Position numbers and translations under genes: made by a program
NCBI GenBank assembly: GCA_023375785.1
Contig: SZWC01002438.1
Coordinates: forward strand, 1-64,000
Source: Penium margaritaceum
Taxonomy: Eukaryota; Streptophyta; Zygnematophyceae; Desmidiales; Peniaceae
DNA: 64,000 nucleotides
Direction: 5' to 3'
The notes under the pieces: generated by a model
What the model saw: only the letters and a program-made list of their open reading frames with translations
What the model was told of the DNA's origin: nothing
Database searches by the model: none
Part shown: one piece after another, positions 33,679-46,823 of the stretch
Layout of the letters: each line of letters starts with the position of its first letter
Position numbering within the stretch: the first letter of the stretch is position 1

Positions 33679-34319
33679 CTTGGTATCAGAGCCAAGTTCT
33701 GCCACTTTTATTCAGCATAGGGCGTCACTTTGAGAATAACAGGTGAGGATACAACTTTCACCAAATGTAACAACCGACCACCGGATCTTCAAGTTCAAAA
33801 GACAAGGGCTACAACGAGCCCAAAATCACGAAGATCCAACAGTCGGATGGAGAGTTATGCTCAAAACAAGGTTGGCCAGGGCTACTGTCTTCTTTCTCAT
33901 AAAGAATGTCGCCTTGTGATGACCATAACTCTCTTAGTTCCTTTGTCATATTTAATAGGTAGCGGATGCAAAGTGAAATGTTTTTTCTAAGCATTCCATT
34001 AGTGCAATAATAATTGCATTCCATTGGTACGTTTGGGTAAAATGCCATTTACAAGCTGGCTCGTGTGAGCTGGAATAGGAGCAACATATCTTGTTTTCTA
34101 ATGGGCATATCTCTAAAACTCTCCGTTAATGACCCTGTTTTCTGGATTGATATGAAAGGTTTTGAGCTGAATTTTGAAGTGGTGGACTCTGCATTTCAAA
34201 ATTCCCATTCTGCTGACCCCTATGATCTATTTTGTATCAGATAAATTTCTAGCAAAAACAGCAACAGGAGGAGAAGCGCCATCCCTCAAAGGGAGCGGTG
34301 AGTATCGCTAAAGCTCAAA
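33679..34319 (+). repeat. Leader of Copia-1 element 1m
   Basis: This noncoding leader starts with an exact initiator-Met-type primer site at 33681-33692 and ends before the gag start at 34320. It includes the GATCCAACAGTCGGAT motif near 33835. Confidence 0.83.
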
Positions 34320-37300
34320 ATGGCAGTAGCAGGCATGGTAACAGCAGCCAAGCCCTTGAGGAGGCTAGAAGGACGCACCAACTTCATGTTTTGGACGATC
34401 TGTACCCGCCTGCTTTTGGAGGAGAGGAGCTTGTGGGAGGTGGTGAGCGGCGATGAGCGAGCTCTGCCTCCACACGCAAAAAGCATGACCGCAGAGGTAG
34501 TGGCAGAGAAGATGCTGCAAAATGGTACAGAAGATGTAAGTTCATCTACAACTGCAGTAGCGAGGCAGGCCTACAGGCTGCTTGTCAACACCATCTCCAA
34601 ACCGCATCTTCAGTACGCGAGTAACAAGGCAACTGCAAAAGAGGGGTGGGATACATTGTGCAAGAAGTGTGAGAACAAGGATCTGGTATTCCTCATGCTT
34701 TTTGAGGAGAAGATGATGGCGTTGAAAATGCAGGGTGGCAAAGGGATGGAGGCATACTTGGATAGGGCAAAGGAGCTGGCGAAGCAGCTGAAAGCCACCG
34801 GCAATCCTGTGTAAGACATGCGCTTCATCCTCCTCTTGCTCACGGAACTCCCAATGAGCTATGACACGGTGCGAGAGACGTTGGAGTGCCAGCCGACTCT
34901 TGACCTGGACTTCATCTACATACACCTGGTACAGGTAGAAGTGCGTCGTACTGTAGCAAAGCGTAATGTGGGCAGCAGCAGCAGTTAAGTATCTTTCATG
35001 GGCATGGGCTCACACAACCAGCACCAGTAGCACAGAGAGGCAAGGAGGGCAAGTACCACTATTGTGAAAAAGAAGGGCACTACAAGAAAGAGTGCTTCAA
35101 GTTCAAGAGAGACAAGAAAAAGTAGCAGCAACAAAAGCAAAAGCAGCAATCTCCACAGGAACGTCGCCAAGGAGGTACACGACTGTCTCTTTATAGCGAA
35201 GTCTGACATGTTGCAGAAGGAGAAAGCGGTGGCGTGGTACAAGGAATCCAGGAGTACCAAGAGTCTGATGCACCACAAGGAGTGGTGTATGCAGGTGCTC
35301 TCCATTCCCCCTTGTCCGATTGCTTTGGTTGATGATCGTGTGATATATGCCAAGGGGATTAGGATTGTGGAGATGTGGTTGGAGACCCCGTGTGGCATTC
35401 AAGTGGGAGTGTTCCATGGCGTACTGTACGTATCCAATGTTGCATTCAATCTTCTTTCAGTGTCCTCTCTCACCAACAAAGGATTGCGAGTCATCTTTGA
35501 TCACGACTATGGCTACCTCCTTGACAAGGAAACAAGAGACGAGTTGGCCAGATTGGTGAAGGAAGGCGACATGTACCACCTGTTGAGGGTGACCAAGATC
35601 TCGTGTGAGCAGAGTCTTGCAGTAGTGGTACGGGCGACATATGGCAGAATCTGGTATGCGCGCTATGGCGACATTGGCATGCGCACCTTGCAGCAACTTC
35701 AAACAAAGCAGGTGGTGCGTGACTTGCCTACCATCTGTAACTTTGAGTAGCAGTTATCCATCGGCAGTTTGGAGGAGAAGCAGAATCACGAGGCATTCTC
35801 GTGAGCAGTGGAGCGTCGGAAGGAGATGCTAGAGCTGGCCCACACAGATTTATGTGGCCCGATGCAGACCCAGAGCTTTGGAGGCTCTAGGTAGTTTCTC
35901 ACCTTAATTGATGATTTCAGCCGTTACACTGCTGTGTACTTCCTTTCCTCCATGGACTAATGCTTTGGCAAGTATAAGGAGTTCAAAGCCGTGGTATAAA
36001 ACCAGACGGGCAAAAAAATGAAGGCGCTGAGCAGCGACCGCGGTGAAGAGTACCTAAGCAAGGAGTTCCAGGAGTATCTCAGAGCAGCAGGCATCAAGAC
36101 GCAACACATTGTGTAACACTCGGCGTAGCAGAACGGCGTAGCAGTACGCGCCAACCGCACCATCGTTGAGTAGGCACGCTCCATGCTACACGCGGTTCGG
36201 CTCACATACGACTTTTGGGCCAAAGCAGTGAGCAGTGCGGTGTACATCAAGAACCGAATCCAACCAAGGCCCTTGAGCAGATGACGCAATACGAGGCATG
36301 GTTCAGTAAAAAGCCGAGCGTGGGTCAACTACGCGCGTTTGGCAGCTTGGTGTACATGACATGCCAAAGGAAAAGTAGCAAAAGTGGGACGCAAAGAGCG
36401 TGTAAATGCTGATGATTGCCTACGACGTGGCAAACAAGGCGTATTACATCTACGAGAGGGATACAAGCCACGTCATCATCTCCAGGGATGTAGTCTTCAA
36501 CGAGAGTAACGTCATCAGTACCAACATTCTCTATGAGGAGGCAAAAGAAGCAGCAGCTGACGAGGCAATGGGAATAGATATCCTTCCTGACCTAGTCTCT
36601 CCTAATCCTTCCTCCACTGTGACAATGGGAGAACAAGTCTACTCTCTGATGTCTCATGTAGTAGATATAGCGGCCTCATTAACAGAAGTAGAGAAAGAAG
36701 ATGTACCACCATAAACAGGAGCAGTTGTGCCTGCAGCACCGTACCAACCGCTTGCTAACGCTCCGGCACCAGGTCAAAGATACACTCTCAGGGTGGGCTA
36801 CAAGCCTGGTGAGCGCGGGTATTTCTGGATGCTCCAAAAAGCAGACCAGATGAATGTCGTAGTTGCTTTAGACTTTGATGAGTCGACGTCTTATAAGGAG
36901 GCCATGGCTACACCAGATGCAGCAGATTAGGCACAGGTTGTACAGTAAGAGATACAGTTGAAGCTCAATAATGGTATGTAAGGGGTGATGGAGCATCCAC
37001 CTGGACGTAAGGTGATCAAGTGCAAGTGCGTGTTCAAGAAGAAGCAGGGAGCAGATGGCAACCTGGAAAAGTACAAGACGAGACTGGTCACCAAGGGCTA
37101 CTCGAAGTAGGAGAGCATTGACTAAAAAAAAACCTTTGCTCCTGTTGCAAAAGTTCCCTTTGTGCGCACACTCCTTTCTTGTTTAGGAGCCGAGGAATTT
37201 GAGATTCACCACATGGACGTCAAGAAGGCGTTCGTGAACGATGACCTGGAAGAGGAGATTTACATGGAGCAGCTGGAGGGATTCATCACGGATCGCCAGG

Positions 37301-37687
37301 AGCACTCGTTTGGAAGCTGGCAGCATGGTCATGAGGTGCTCATCATCATCCTCTACGTGGAAAACATGCTCCTTCTTTCGAACAGCATGTCTGCACTACA
37401 GGAGTTCATGGAGGCCATGTAGGAGCGCTTCCAGATGTCAGATCTCAGGTAGGCAATATACTTCCATGGTATCCAGATCACGCGTGACCGCAAATCACGC
37501 CCTCTGTTCATGTAGTAGAGGCGCTACATCAAGGATGTTTTGTAGTAGTTTGGCATGGCAAAGGCGAAATCCATCAGCACGCCACTGGAGACGCGGTACT
37601 ACTTCGTGAGCTTCAATGGAAAAGTAGACGCAACTGAGCGGTAGAAGTACCTGAGCGCCGTCAAGAGCCTCATGTACCTGTAGGTTG
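34320..37687 (+). pseudogene. gag-pol fossil of Copia-1 element 1m, main part
   Basis: Gag starts at 34320 (MAVAGMVTAAKPLRRLEG) and has a CHYC-x4-H-x4-C knuckle near 35055-35100. The protease end with YVSNVAFNLLSVSS is near 35425-35475, and GPI (RYGDIGMRTLQQLQ) near 35660-35710. Integrase is about 35830-36330. The acidic hinge (EEAKEAAADEAMG) spans about 36400-36780, and RT about 36800-37687. The element continues at 38414 after the solo LTR. Broken, with many breaks. Confidence 0.85.
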
Positions 37688-38408
37688 TGTTGGAACAGGA
37701 GGAGAGAGGGAGCCTTGAAGTAGCAAACATGTAGTACTAGAAGGGCATCACTTGTGCTCAAGAATGGTTATTAAATCACTCAAAATGATGGCATATATAT
37801 AGACCTAGAGCTTGTGCAAATCAGTCCTCTCACAAGCCACACCACTTAGTCATGGAGGCTAAGGCTCATCATAGTCCATAATCTCACACAAGAGAGGAAA
37901 TCAGCCTCGTAATGAGGCTGACCACTCACACACGACCTAGAGAGCTAGAATATACTCTCGTGGCACATGCCTAGTGGTCACATAACCCAAAATCCCATGA
38001 AGAATCGCCATGTGTCCATGGCTAGTACACAAGGATCTCACCTCAACTAAAAAGTAAGGAGAGGTACCTTTTTCCTAGTCAGCATCATCAAACAAGGCAA
38101 CCTTAGAATCTAGGACCTTTTTCTATATTTCTCCCATCAGGTCTTCACCATAGACCTCTTGCCTTTTTCTTTTCTCAGGCTAAGGCATGGAGCCATGGAG
38201 CTAGATATCGGCGGTCGATGACCCCAAAATTGAAAATTCATATCTCCCAATCCGACTGTTGGATGGGCCTCAAACTTGGACCGTAGATATTTTGCCACCT
38301 AATCTTTTGAATGGCGAATTCAAATTGACAATCGGAGTATGTATCTGGTAGTTTCCTGGAATTTGCTCCTATGGACCTGAAACTGAGCCGAATGGCTCCA
38401 TTCCAACA
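37688..38408 (-). mobile_element. Solo Copia-1 LTR 1e
   Basis: A 721-bp Copia-1 LTR in reverse orientation, flanked by perfect 5-bp duplications GGTTG (37683-37687 and 38409-38413). The host RT reads on directly after it. No internal region is present, so it is a solo LTR left by LTR-LTR recombination. Confidence 0.92.
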
Positions 38409-38723
38409 GGTTGCAACCAGGCCGGACCTCGCACAAGCTGTTAGTGCAATGAACCAGCACATGACGAATCCTAGACCTGAGCACTAGAAGGCACCGAAGC
38501 GGATCTTCCGCTACCTTGTAGGAACCATCAATATCGGCATCACCTACAACCGTAACGACATTAACATCATCGGCTATACAGATGCAGTTTGGGCTTCAAA
38601 CCCTGAGGACCGCAAGTCCATCTCTGGACATGTGCTCCTCATGAATGGTGGTGCCATCAGCTGGTGAAGCAAGCGACATGTGGTTGTGGCCACCTCAAGT
38701 ACTGAAGATGAGTACTTCTCTCT
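38409..38723 (+). pseudogene. RT end and RNase H start of element 1m
   Basis: This piece carries the RT tail and the start of RNase H up to the ATSSTE-type block. Its last five bases, TCTCT, are the target duplication of copy 1f, and the coding fossil continues at 44600. Confidence 0.82.
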
Positions 38724-39457
38724 TCTTGGAACTAGAGGAGGGAGGAAGCCTTGGAGCAGTAACCATATGGGACTAGAAGGACATATCTTGTGCTGAAGAA
38801 TGATTATTGAATCACTCAAAATGATGGAGTACATATAGAGCTAGAGCTTGGGCAAGTCAGCCCTGTCACAACCCACACCACTTTTCCATGGAAGGTAAGG
38901 CTCACACACTAGAGTTCATAATCTCACACAAGAGAGGAAATCAGCCTAGCAATCAGGCTAACCACTCACATACAACCTACAGAGCTAGAAAACACTCTCA
39001 TGGCACACTCCTAGTGATTACATAACCCACAATACCATGGAGAATCGCCATATGTCCATAACTAGTACACAAGGATCTCACATCACGTAAAAGGTAAGTA
39101 GAGGTACCTTTTTCCTAGTCAGCACACTCTGACAAGGCAAGCCAAGAATGTACGACCTTTTCGATATTTCTCCCATCAGGTCTCAGCCGTGGATCTCTTG
39201 CCTTTTTTTTCTCAGGCTAAGGCATAGAGCCATCGCCCATGGCTACTCGGATATCGGCGATCGATGACCCAGAAAACTTTGACAATTCATATCTCCCAAT
39301 CCGATCGTTGGATGGACTTGAAACTTGGACTGTAGACATTATGCTACCTGTCTTTGCAATGAAGAAGTCGGAAGGACAATCGGAGCACCCTTCTAATAGT
39401 TTCCTCGAACATACTGTAGTGGACTTGAAACTGAGCCGGATGGCTCCTTTCCTAACA
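38724..39457 (-). repeat. 3' LTR of Copia-1 copy 1f
   Basis: This is a 734-bp LTR. The purine-rich tract of the second-strand primer lies at 39458 on (GGCAAAGTGGTACAT on the minus strand). Confidence 0.88.
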
Positions 39458-42400
39458 ATGTACCACTTTGCCGTAGTCACAGTGGGCAGAGTCCACATGC
39501 CTTCAGGCAGAGCTACTGCTTCTCACGAGTCACTAGCTTGGTACAGAAATATGCAAACTGCTTGGTGGTTGGAGTAAATTCTAGCTTGATAACACCCTCC
39601 TAGGCCATGTACATGATGAAGTGATATGCCATGTCAATGTGCTTGATGCATGCATGGTACTCAGGAGTCTTGGCGAGTACGATTGCGCTCTGGTTGTCGA
39701 CGCGTATAGGAACTGGAACTGCGGCACTCCCTCTCATCTTTGCCATGAGATGCTGAAGTCAAACTGCTTCCTTGGCTCCAAAGCTGAGAGAGACATACTC
39801 AGCTTCCGTGCTTGAGGTGGCTACGACCACCTGCCGCTTGGTACACCAGCTTATGGCTCCATCATTCATGAGGAACACATGTCGAGAGATGGACTTGCAT
39901 TTCTTAGGATTTGAGGCCCAATCTGCGTCTGTATGGCCGATGATGTTGTAGTCGTTGCCATTATAGGTGATGCCGATGTTGATAGTTCTAGTAAGGTAGC
40001 GGAAGATGCGCCTCACTGCCTTCTGGTGCTCAGGTCCAGGGTTCGCCATGTGCTGGCTCACAGCACTAACTGCCTCTACGAGGTCCGGCCTGGTTGTAAC
40101 CATTAGGTACATTAGGCTGCCGACGACGCTCTAGAACTTTTAGTGCTCTGTTGCATCCGCTTCTCCATTGAAGCTCACGAGGTACTACCGCATCTCTAGC
40201 GGTGTGTCGATGGGTTTTGCCTCTGCCATGCCGAACCACTATAAGACATCCTTGATGTAGCGGGTCTACTACAGCAAGAGAGAGTGTGATTTGCAGTCAC
40301 GCGTGATCCGGATTCCGAGGAAGTATGATGCCTTCCCTGGATCAGATTTTTGGAAGCGCTCCTGCATGGCCTCCTTAAACTCCTATAGTACATACATGCT
40401 GTTGGAAAGGAGGAGCATGTCATCCACATACACGATGATGATAAGGACCTCATGCTCATGGTGCCAGAGATACACATTGTAGTCACACTCGCTGTGCTTG
40501 AACCCCATGCACTGTAACGCCGCATCCAACTTCTGGTTCCAAGCACGGGACGCTTGCTTGAGGCCGTACAGCGACTTCTGCAGCTTCCAAACCAGGTGCT
40601 CTTGGCCATTCATGATAAATATCTGCGGCTGCTCCATGTAGATTTCCTCCTCCAAGTCAACGTTCAAGAATGCCGTCTTGACATCCATGAGGTGAATCTC
40701 AAAGTCCTCAGCTGCTGCATAAGAAAGGAGCATGCGCACAGAGGCAGACTTTGCAACACAAGCAAAGGTTTCCGTGTTATCGATGCCTTCCTACTGCGAG
40801 TAGCTACTGGTGACCAGCCTCACCTTGTACTTTTCGAGATTGCCATGAACGTCCATCTTCTTCTTGAACATCCACTTGCACTTGATTACCTTGCGTCTAG
40901 GTGGAGGCTATCTCAGCTCCCACGTACCATTGTTGAGCTGCAACTTTATCTCATGCTGCACAGCTTGCGTCCAATCTGTTGCATGTGGTTCAACCATGGC
41001 CTCCTTGTACGATGTCAGCTCATTAGAGTCTGTTGCAACTGCGACGTTCATCTAGTCTGGTTTTTGGAGCTTCAGAAATACCCGCGCTCACCAGGCTTGT
41101 GGCGTACCCTGAAAGGGCACCTTCAACCTGGTGCTCGAGCGTTAGTAAGCATCTGGCGCAGTGCTGCTAGTATAACTGCTCCTGCTAATGGTGGTGCATC
41201 TTCTTCCTCTTCATCCTGCTCACTACTTCGGCCCAAAAGTCGTAGGTCAGCCAAGCTGCCTCTTGCATAGAGCGCGCCAACTCAACGATAATGCAGTTGG
41301 CGCTTTCTGTTAGACTGTTTTGCTGTGGCGATTATGGCGCGGTGCGCTGCGCCTTAATGCCTGCTGCTGCGAGGTAGTCCTCAAAGTCCTTGCTCAGGTA
41401 CTTTCCACCACGGTCCCTGCGCAGCGCCTTGATTTTCTTGCCAGTCTGGTTCTCCACCATGGCCTTGAACTCCTTGAACCTGTCAAAGTACGGGTCTTTG
41501 GAGGAAAGGAAGGACATAGCAGTTTAACAGTCCAAATCATCAATGAAGGTGAGAAAATACATAGAGCCTCTAAAGCTCTGGATTTGCATCAAGCGACACA
41601 AGTCTGTGTGGACAAGCTCCAGCACCTCCTTCACTCTCTCCCCTGCTCTAGAGAATGCCTTGCGATGCTGCTTCCCCTCCAAACAGCCGATGCACAACTA
41701 CTACTCAAAGTTAAAGATAGTAGGCAAGACACGCACCATCTGCTTTGTTTGAAATTGCTGCAAGGCGCGTATGTCGACGTGGCCGTAGCGCGCATGCCAG
41801 ATTTTGTCATCTGTAGCCTGCACCACTGCTGCAAGACTTTGCTCGTATGGGATCTTGGTCGCCCCTAACGTGCGATACATGTCACCTTCCTTCACTGACT
41901 TGGCCAACTCCTCTCCTGTTTCCTTGTCGAGGATGTAGTCATAGTCGTCATCAAAGACGACGTACACTCGTGAGTTGGTGAGAGAGGACACTGAGAGAAG
42001 ATTGAACGCAGCATCAGGTACATACAGCATGCCATGGAACACCCCCACTTAAATGTCACGCGGGGTCTCCAACCACATCTCCACGATCCTAATCCCCTCT
42101 GCATACACCACTCAATCATCACCCAAAGCAATCAGTCGGGAGGGAATGGAGAGCAGCTGTGTAAACCACCCTTTGTGGTGCATCAAACTCTTGGTATTCC
42201 CCAAGTCCTTGTAACATGCCAGATCCGCCTTTTCCTTGTGGGACATGTCAGAGTTCGCCATGAAAAGGCGGTTGCACACCTCATTGGCCACATTCATGTT
42301 GCCAAAATGGTGCACGCCGGTCTTGTTCTGCTTCTACGGCTGCTATTGCTGTGGAGATAAACACTTTTGCTGCTGCTACTCTTGCTATTCGTTTTGGTCC

Positions 42401-43233
42401 CTCTTGAACTTGAAGCACTCTTTCTTGTAGTACCCTTCTTTTTGGCAATAGTGGCACTTGCCAGTTTTCTTGCCACTCTGCTACGCGGACTGCCGCTGCT
42501 GATGGTTGCGTGAGTCCATGGCCATGAAAGACGCTTCACTGCTACTGTTGCCGCCATTTCGGTTTACAGTATTGTGACGCAGTTCTACGTGCACCAGGTA
42601 TGCGCAGATGAAGTCCAGGTCGAGAGTCGGCTGGCACTCAAATGTCTCTCGCACCATGTCATAGCTCATGGGGAGTCCCCTTAGCAAGAGGAGGACGAAG
42701 CGCGTGTCTTCCACAGGGTTGCTGGCCGCTTTCAGGTGCTTCGCCAGCTCCTTTGCCCTGTCCACGTACGCCTCCATCCCTTTATCTCCCTGCATTTTCA
42801 AGGCCATCATCTTCTCCTCCAAAAGCATGAGGAATGCAGGATCCTTGCTCTCATACTTCTTGCACAACGTGTCCCATCCCTCTTTTGCTGTAGCCTTGTC
42901 ACTCACGTACTGAAGATGAGCGTTGGAGGTGGTATTGACAAGCAGCTTGTAGGCTTGCCTGCCCTTCTTCTTCCATTCCTCATATGCCGGTAGTGCAGTT
43001 GTAGATGAACTTGCATCTGCTGCACCTTTCTACGGCGTCTTCCCTTCCACTACTTCTGCTGCATTGAAGCCTTTTACCTGTGGAGGCGAAGCGCACTCGT
43101 TGCCGCTCACCACCTCCCATAAGCCCATCTCCTCCAAAAGGAGGCGGGTACACATCTTCCAAAACGTGAAGTTGGCACGTCCTTCCAGCCTCTCCAAGGG
43201 CTGGGATACTGTTACCACTCCTGTTGCTGCCAT
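39458..43233 (-). pseudogene. gag-pol fossil of Copia-1 copy 1f
   Basis: Gag begins near 43233 (VVTVSQPLERLEGRANFTFWK), with LLRGLPMSYDMVRETF near 42690-42640 and a CHYC-type knuckle near 42460-42410. The protease end YVPDAAFNLLSVSSLT is near 42030-41970, GPI near 41810-41740, and integrase about 41690-41230. RT is about 41050-40130 with YVDDMLLLSNS near 40435-40400, and RNase H (TDADWASN) 40112-39470. In life this would make the full copia protein set. Here it is broken and a fossil. Confidence 0.86.
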
Positions 43234-43859
43234 TTTGAGCTTTGGTGATGCTGAGCGCTCCCCTTGAGTGGGAACGCTACCCGTGCTTCTGCTACTACTT
43301 CTACTATAAGTCTATCTGACACAAAATGGAATCTAGAGGCTAGCATACCAAGAATTTGGAAAAACTGAGCCCACCTTTAGAAAATGTAGCTCAAACCCTT
43401 TCAGATCAACCCATAAAACAAGGTCATCAACAGGGGATTTTTAAAAGAGGGTATGATGCTGCTCCTACTCGAGCTCATACCAGCCAGCTTGTAAACAGCG
43501 TTTCTCCCAAACACACTAATGGAATGCAAACATTTTTGCATGAATGGAAATCTTAGGAAAAATACTTCAATTAGCATGTACTTATTTTTAAATTTGACAA
43601 AGAAACAAGAGAGTTATGGTCATCACAAGGCAAGAGTCTTACTCAGAGAGAAGAGTGTAGCATTGGCCGACCTCGTTTTGAGCATAACTCTCAATCCGAC
43701 CGTTGGATCTTTGTGATTTTGGGGTCTTTGAACAGCTTGTCTCTTCAACTTGAAGATCCTTGATAGTCACCTTTGGTGAAGGTTTAGTCCCAAGCCGTCA
43801 CTCTCAAAGTGACGGCCTGCACTCGCTGAAAGTGGCAGAACTTGGCTCTGATACCAAGT
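43234..43859 (-). repeat. Leader and primer site of Copia-1 copy 1f
   Basis: This noncoding leader has the initiator-Met-type primer site next to the 5' LTR (TTGGTATCAGAGCCAAG on the minus strand, ending at about 43858). Confidence 0.84.
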
Positions 43860-44594
43860 GTTGGATCAGGAGCAGAGAGGGAGCCTTGGAGCAGCAAGCA
43901 TATGGGACTGGAAGGGCGTCACTTGTGCTGAAGAATGGTTTTTGAATCACTCACAATGATGGAGTACATATAGACCTAGAGCTTGGGCAAGTCAGCCCTG
44001 TCACAAGCGACAGAATTTAGCCATGGAGGCTAAGGCTCACACACTAGAGTCCACAATCTCACACAAGAGAGGAAATCAGCCTAGCAATCAGGCTGACCAC
44101 ACACACATGACCTAGAGAGCTAGAAAATGCTCTCATAGCACACTCCTCATGGTCACATAACCCACAATCCCATGGAGAATCGCCACGTGCCTATGGCTAG
44201 AGCACAAGGATCTCACCTCACCTAAAAAGTAAGGAGAGGTACCTTTTTCCTAGTCAGTAGACTCTGACAAGGGAATCCAAGAATCTAGAGCCATTTTGGA
44301 TATTTCTCCTATCAGGTCTTGATCCTGGACCTCTTCCCTTTTTCTTTTCTCAAGCTAAGGCATGGAGCCATCGCCCATGGTCACCCGGATATCGGCGGTC
44401 GATACCTAAAAACTTCAAAAATTCATATTTCCCAATCCAACTGTTGGATCGGCCTGAAACTTAGACCGTAGACATGTTGCCACCTGATCTTTCCAGTAAA
44501 GAAATTCGATTGAGGATCGGAGGACGCATCTGGTAGTTACCTGGAACTTGTTCCTATGCACCTGAAACTGAGCCGGATGGCTCAGTTCCCAACA
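43860..44594 (-). repeat. 5' LTR of Copia-1 copy 1f
   Basis: This is a 735-bp LTR paired with 38724-39457. The duplication TCTCT follows at 44595. Confidence 0.9.
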
Positions 44595-44929
44595 TCTCTT
44601 AGCTTTGGAGCCAAGGAAGCACTTTGGCTTTTAGCGTCTCATGGCGGAGATGAGTGGGACTGTAGTAGTTTGAGTTCTTGTACGCGTTAAGAACTACAGC
44701 GTAATCACACTCGCCAAGAATCCTGAGCACCATGCATGCACCAAACACATTGATATCGCATATCCCTTCATGAGGCACATGGTGCAGGAGGGTGCTATCA
44801 AGCTGGAGTTTACTCCAACCAGTAAGCAAGTCACTGATTTGTGTACCAAGCCAATGACCCGTGAGAAGCAGTAGTTTTGCATGAAGGCACGTAGACTCAG
44901 CCCACTCAGACTATGACAAAGTAAGAGAT
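44595..44929 (+). pseudogene. RNase H end of element 1m
   Basis: The last part of RNase H continues from 38723, with SFGAKEA-, HAC-TKHIDIAYPFMRHMVQEG- and FTPTSKQVTD-like blocks. It is followed by the purine tract (GACAAAGTAAGAGAT) at the LTR border. Confidence 0.83.
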
Positions 44930-45667
44930 TGTTGGCAAAAGAGCCATGTGGCTCAATTTCAGGTCGACAGGAGCAAGTTCCTGGAAAATACCAGATGCCT
45001 ACTCTGATTGTCAATCGGATTACACGATTGCAAAGACGAGGTGGAAACATGTCCACGGCTTAAGTTTCAGGCCGATCCAACAGTCGCATTGAGAGATATT
45101 AATTTTCAAAGTTTTCGGGGTCATCGTCCGCCGATATCTGTGTGACCATGGGCGATGGCTCCATGCCTTAGCTTCAGAAAAGAAAAAGACAAGAGGTCCA
45201 GGGTCAAGACCTGATTGGAGAAATATCTAAAAAGGTCCTAGATTCTTGGGTTGCCTTGTCAGAGTGTGCTGACTAGGAAAAAGGTACCTCTCCTTACTTT
45301 TTAGGTGAGGTGAGATCCTTGTGTGTTAGCTATAGACACATGGCGATTCTCCATGGGATTGTGGGCTATGTGACCACTAGGAGTGTGCCATGGGAGTATT
45401 TTCTAGCTCTCTAGGTCGTGTGTGAGTGGGTAGCCTGATTGCTAGGCTGATTTCCTCCCTTGTGTGAGATTATGGACTCTAGAGTGTGAGCCTTAGCCTC
45501 CATGGCTAAACTCAGTAGCTTGTGAGAGGGCTGACTTGCCCACGATCTAGGTCCATATGTACTCCATCATTTTGAGTGATTCAAAAACCATTCTTCAGCA
45601 GAAATGATGCCCTTCCAGTCCCATATATGTTCTGCTCCAAGATTCCCTCTCTCCTCCAGATCCAACT
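44930..45667 (+). repeat. 3' LTR of Copia-1 element 1m
   Basis: This 738-bp LTR matches 32942-33678. It is followed by the decayed duplication TTTTT and the protease region of H. Confidence 0.88.
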
Positions 45668-46770
45668 TTTTTTAACATGAACGTGGTCAAGGAGATGCGC
45701 AACCGCCTCTCCATTCCGCCATTCGCATGTGGAGAAGGTGGATCTCCCATGGTACAAGGACTCAGGGTGTACCAAGAGCATGACGCACCACGAGGATTGG
45801 TTAACGTAACTCCTTTCCATTCCCCCACAGCCAATTGCTTTGGGTGATGATTTGGTGGTGTATGCAGAGGGGATTTGGATTATGGAGATGTGGTTGGAGA
45901 CTCCGCGTGGCATTAAAGTGGAAATGTTCCATGGCGTGCTGTATGTATTGCGTGCTGCGTTCAACCTTCTCTGAGTTTCCTCTCTCACCAACATAACACC
46001 GTTAGTCATCTTCGACGACGATTATGGCTACCTTCTAGACAAGAAAACGGGAGAGGAATTAGCCAAGTCGGTGAAAGAAGGCGTCATGTACCGCCTGTTG
46101 TGGGCGACCAAGATCCCGGCTGAGCAGAGTCTCGTAGCAGGGATTAAGGCGATAGATGGGAAAATCTGGCATGTACGTTACGGCCACATCGGCATGCGCG
46201 CCTTGCAGCAACTTCAAATGAAGTAGATGGTGCTAACTTTTCCACCATCTCTAACTTTGAGCAGCAGTTGATTATCGGTTGTTTGGAGAGGAAGCAGCAT
46301 CGCAAGGCGTTGAAAGAAGGTATTGGAGCTGGTTGACAAAGACTTGTATGGCCCAATGTAGACCCAGAGCTTTGCAGGCTCTATGTATTTTTTCACCTTC
46401 ATAGATGATTTCAGCCGTTACACTACAGAGGTTTTCCTTTTCTCCAAGGACTGGTGCTTTGACAGGTTTAAAGAGTTGAAGGCAATGGTAAAGAACCAGA
46501 TTGGCAAGAAGATCAAGGCAATGTGCAGCGACCTTGGAGGAGAGTACGTGACAGTAGTAGGCATCAAGGCGCAGCGGACCGCACCATACTCGCCGCAGGA
46601 GAACGGTGCAGCACAACGCGCCAACTGCACCATCGTAAAGTCGGCATACTCCATGCACGCGGCTCCTCTCACACATGACTTTTGGACTGAAGTAGTGAGC
46701 ACCGCGGTCTTTATCAAGAATCGGAGTCCAACCAAGGTCGAGGAGAAGATGACGGCGCACGAGGCCTGGT
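45668..46770 (+). pseudogene. Protease, GPI and integrase fossil of H
   Basis: This follows on from 32941 with the N-terminal protease region (AACATGAACGTGG near 45674). The V-x-YAEGI and VFHGVLYV blocks are near 45850-45960, GPI near 46170-46230, and the integrase core 46320-46770 ([25 protein letters not shown]). It is interrupted by solo LTR 2d. Broken; part of the oldest layer. Confidence 0.82.
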
Positions 46771-46823
46771 TGTTCAACCGATATGCTCCTTGTCCATGGC
46801 TGACATTTGGACACGCAGAGGAC

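Larger units (their letters stand above)
38724..44594 (-). mobile_element. Copia-1 element 1f, both LTRs, broken
   Basis: This 5.9-kb element has LTRs at 38724-39457 and 43860-44594, with perfect duplications TCTCT (38719-38723 and 44595-44599), in the RNase H of element 1m. The leader, gag and pol are in canonical order on the minus strand. It is shorter than copy 1d mainly in the hinge between integrase and RT. Broken, with of the order of ten breaks. Confidence 0.92.
32942..45667 (+). mobile_element. Copia-1 element 1m, split by two insertions
   Basis: The 5' LTR is 32942-33678 and the 3' LTR 44930-45667, with gag-pol between in copia order. A solo LTR (37688-38408) and a further Copia-1 copy (38724-44594) lie in its RT-RNase H region. 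The flanking 5-mers are TGTTT and TTTTT, one mismatch apart, and the host gag of H resumes after it. Without its guests it is about 6.1 kb. It is broken, with more than ten breaks. Confidence 0.87.
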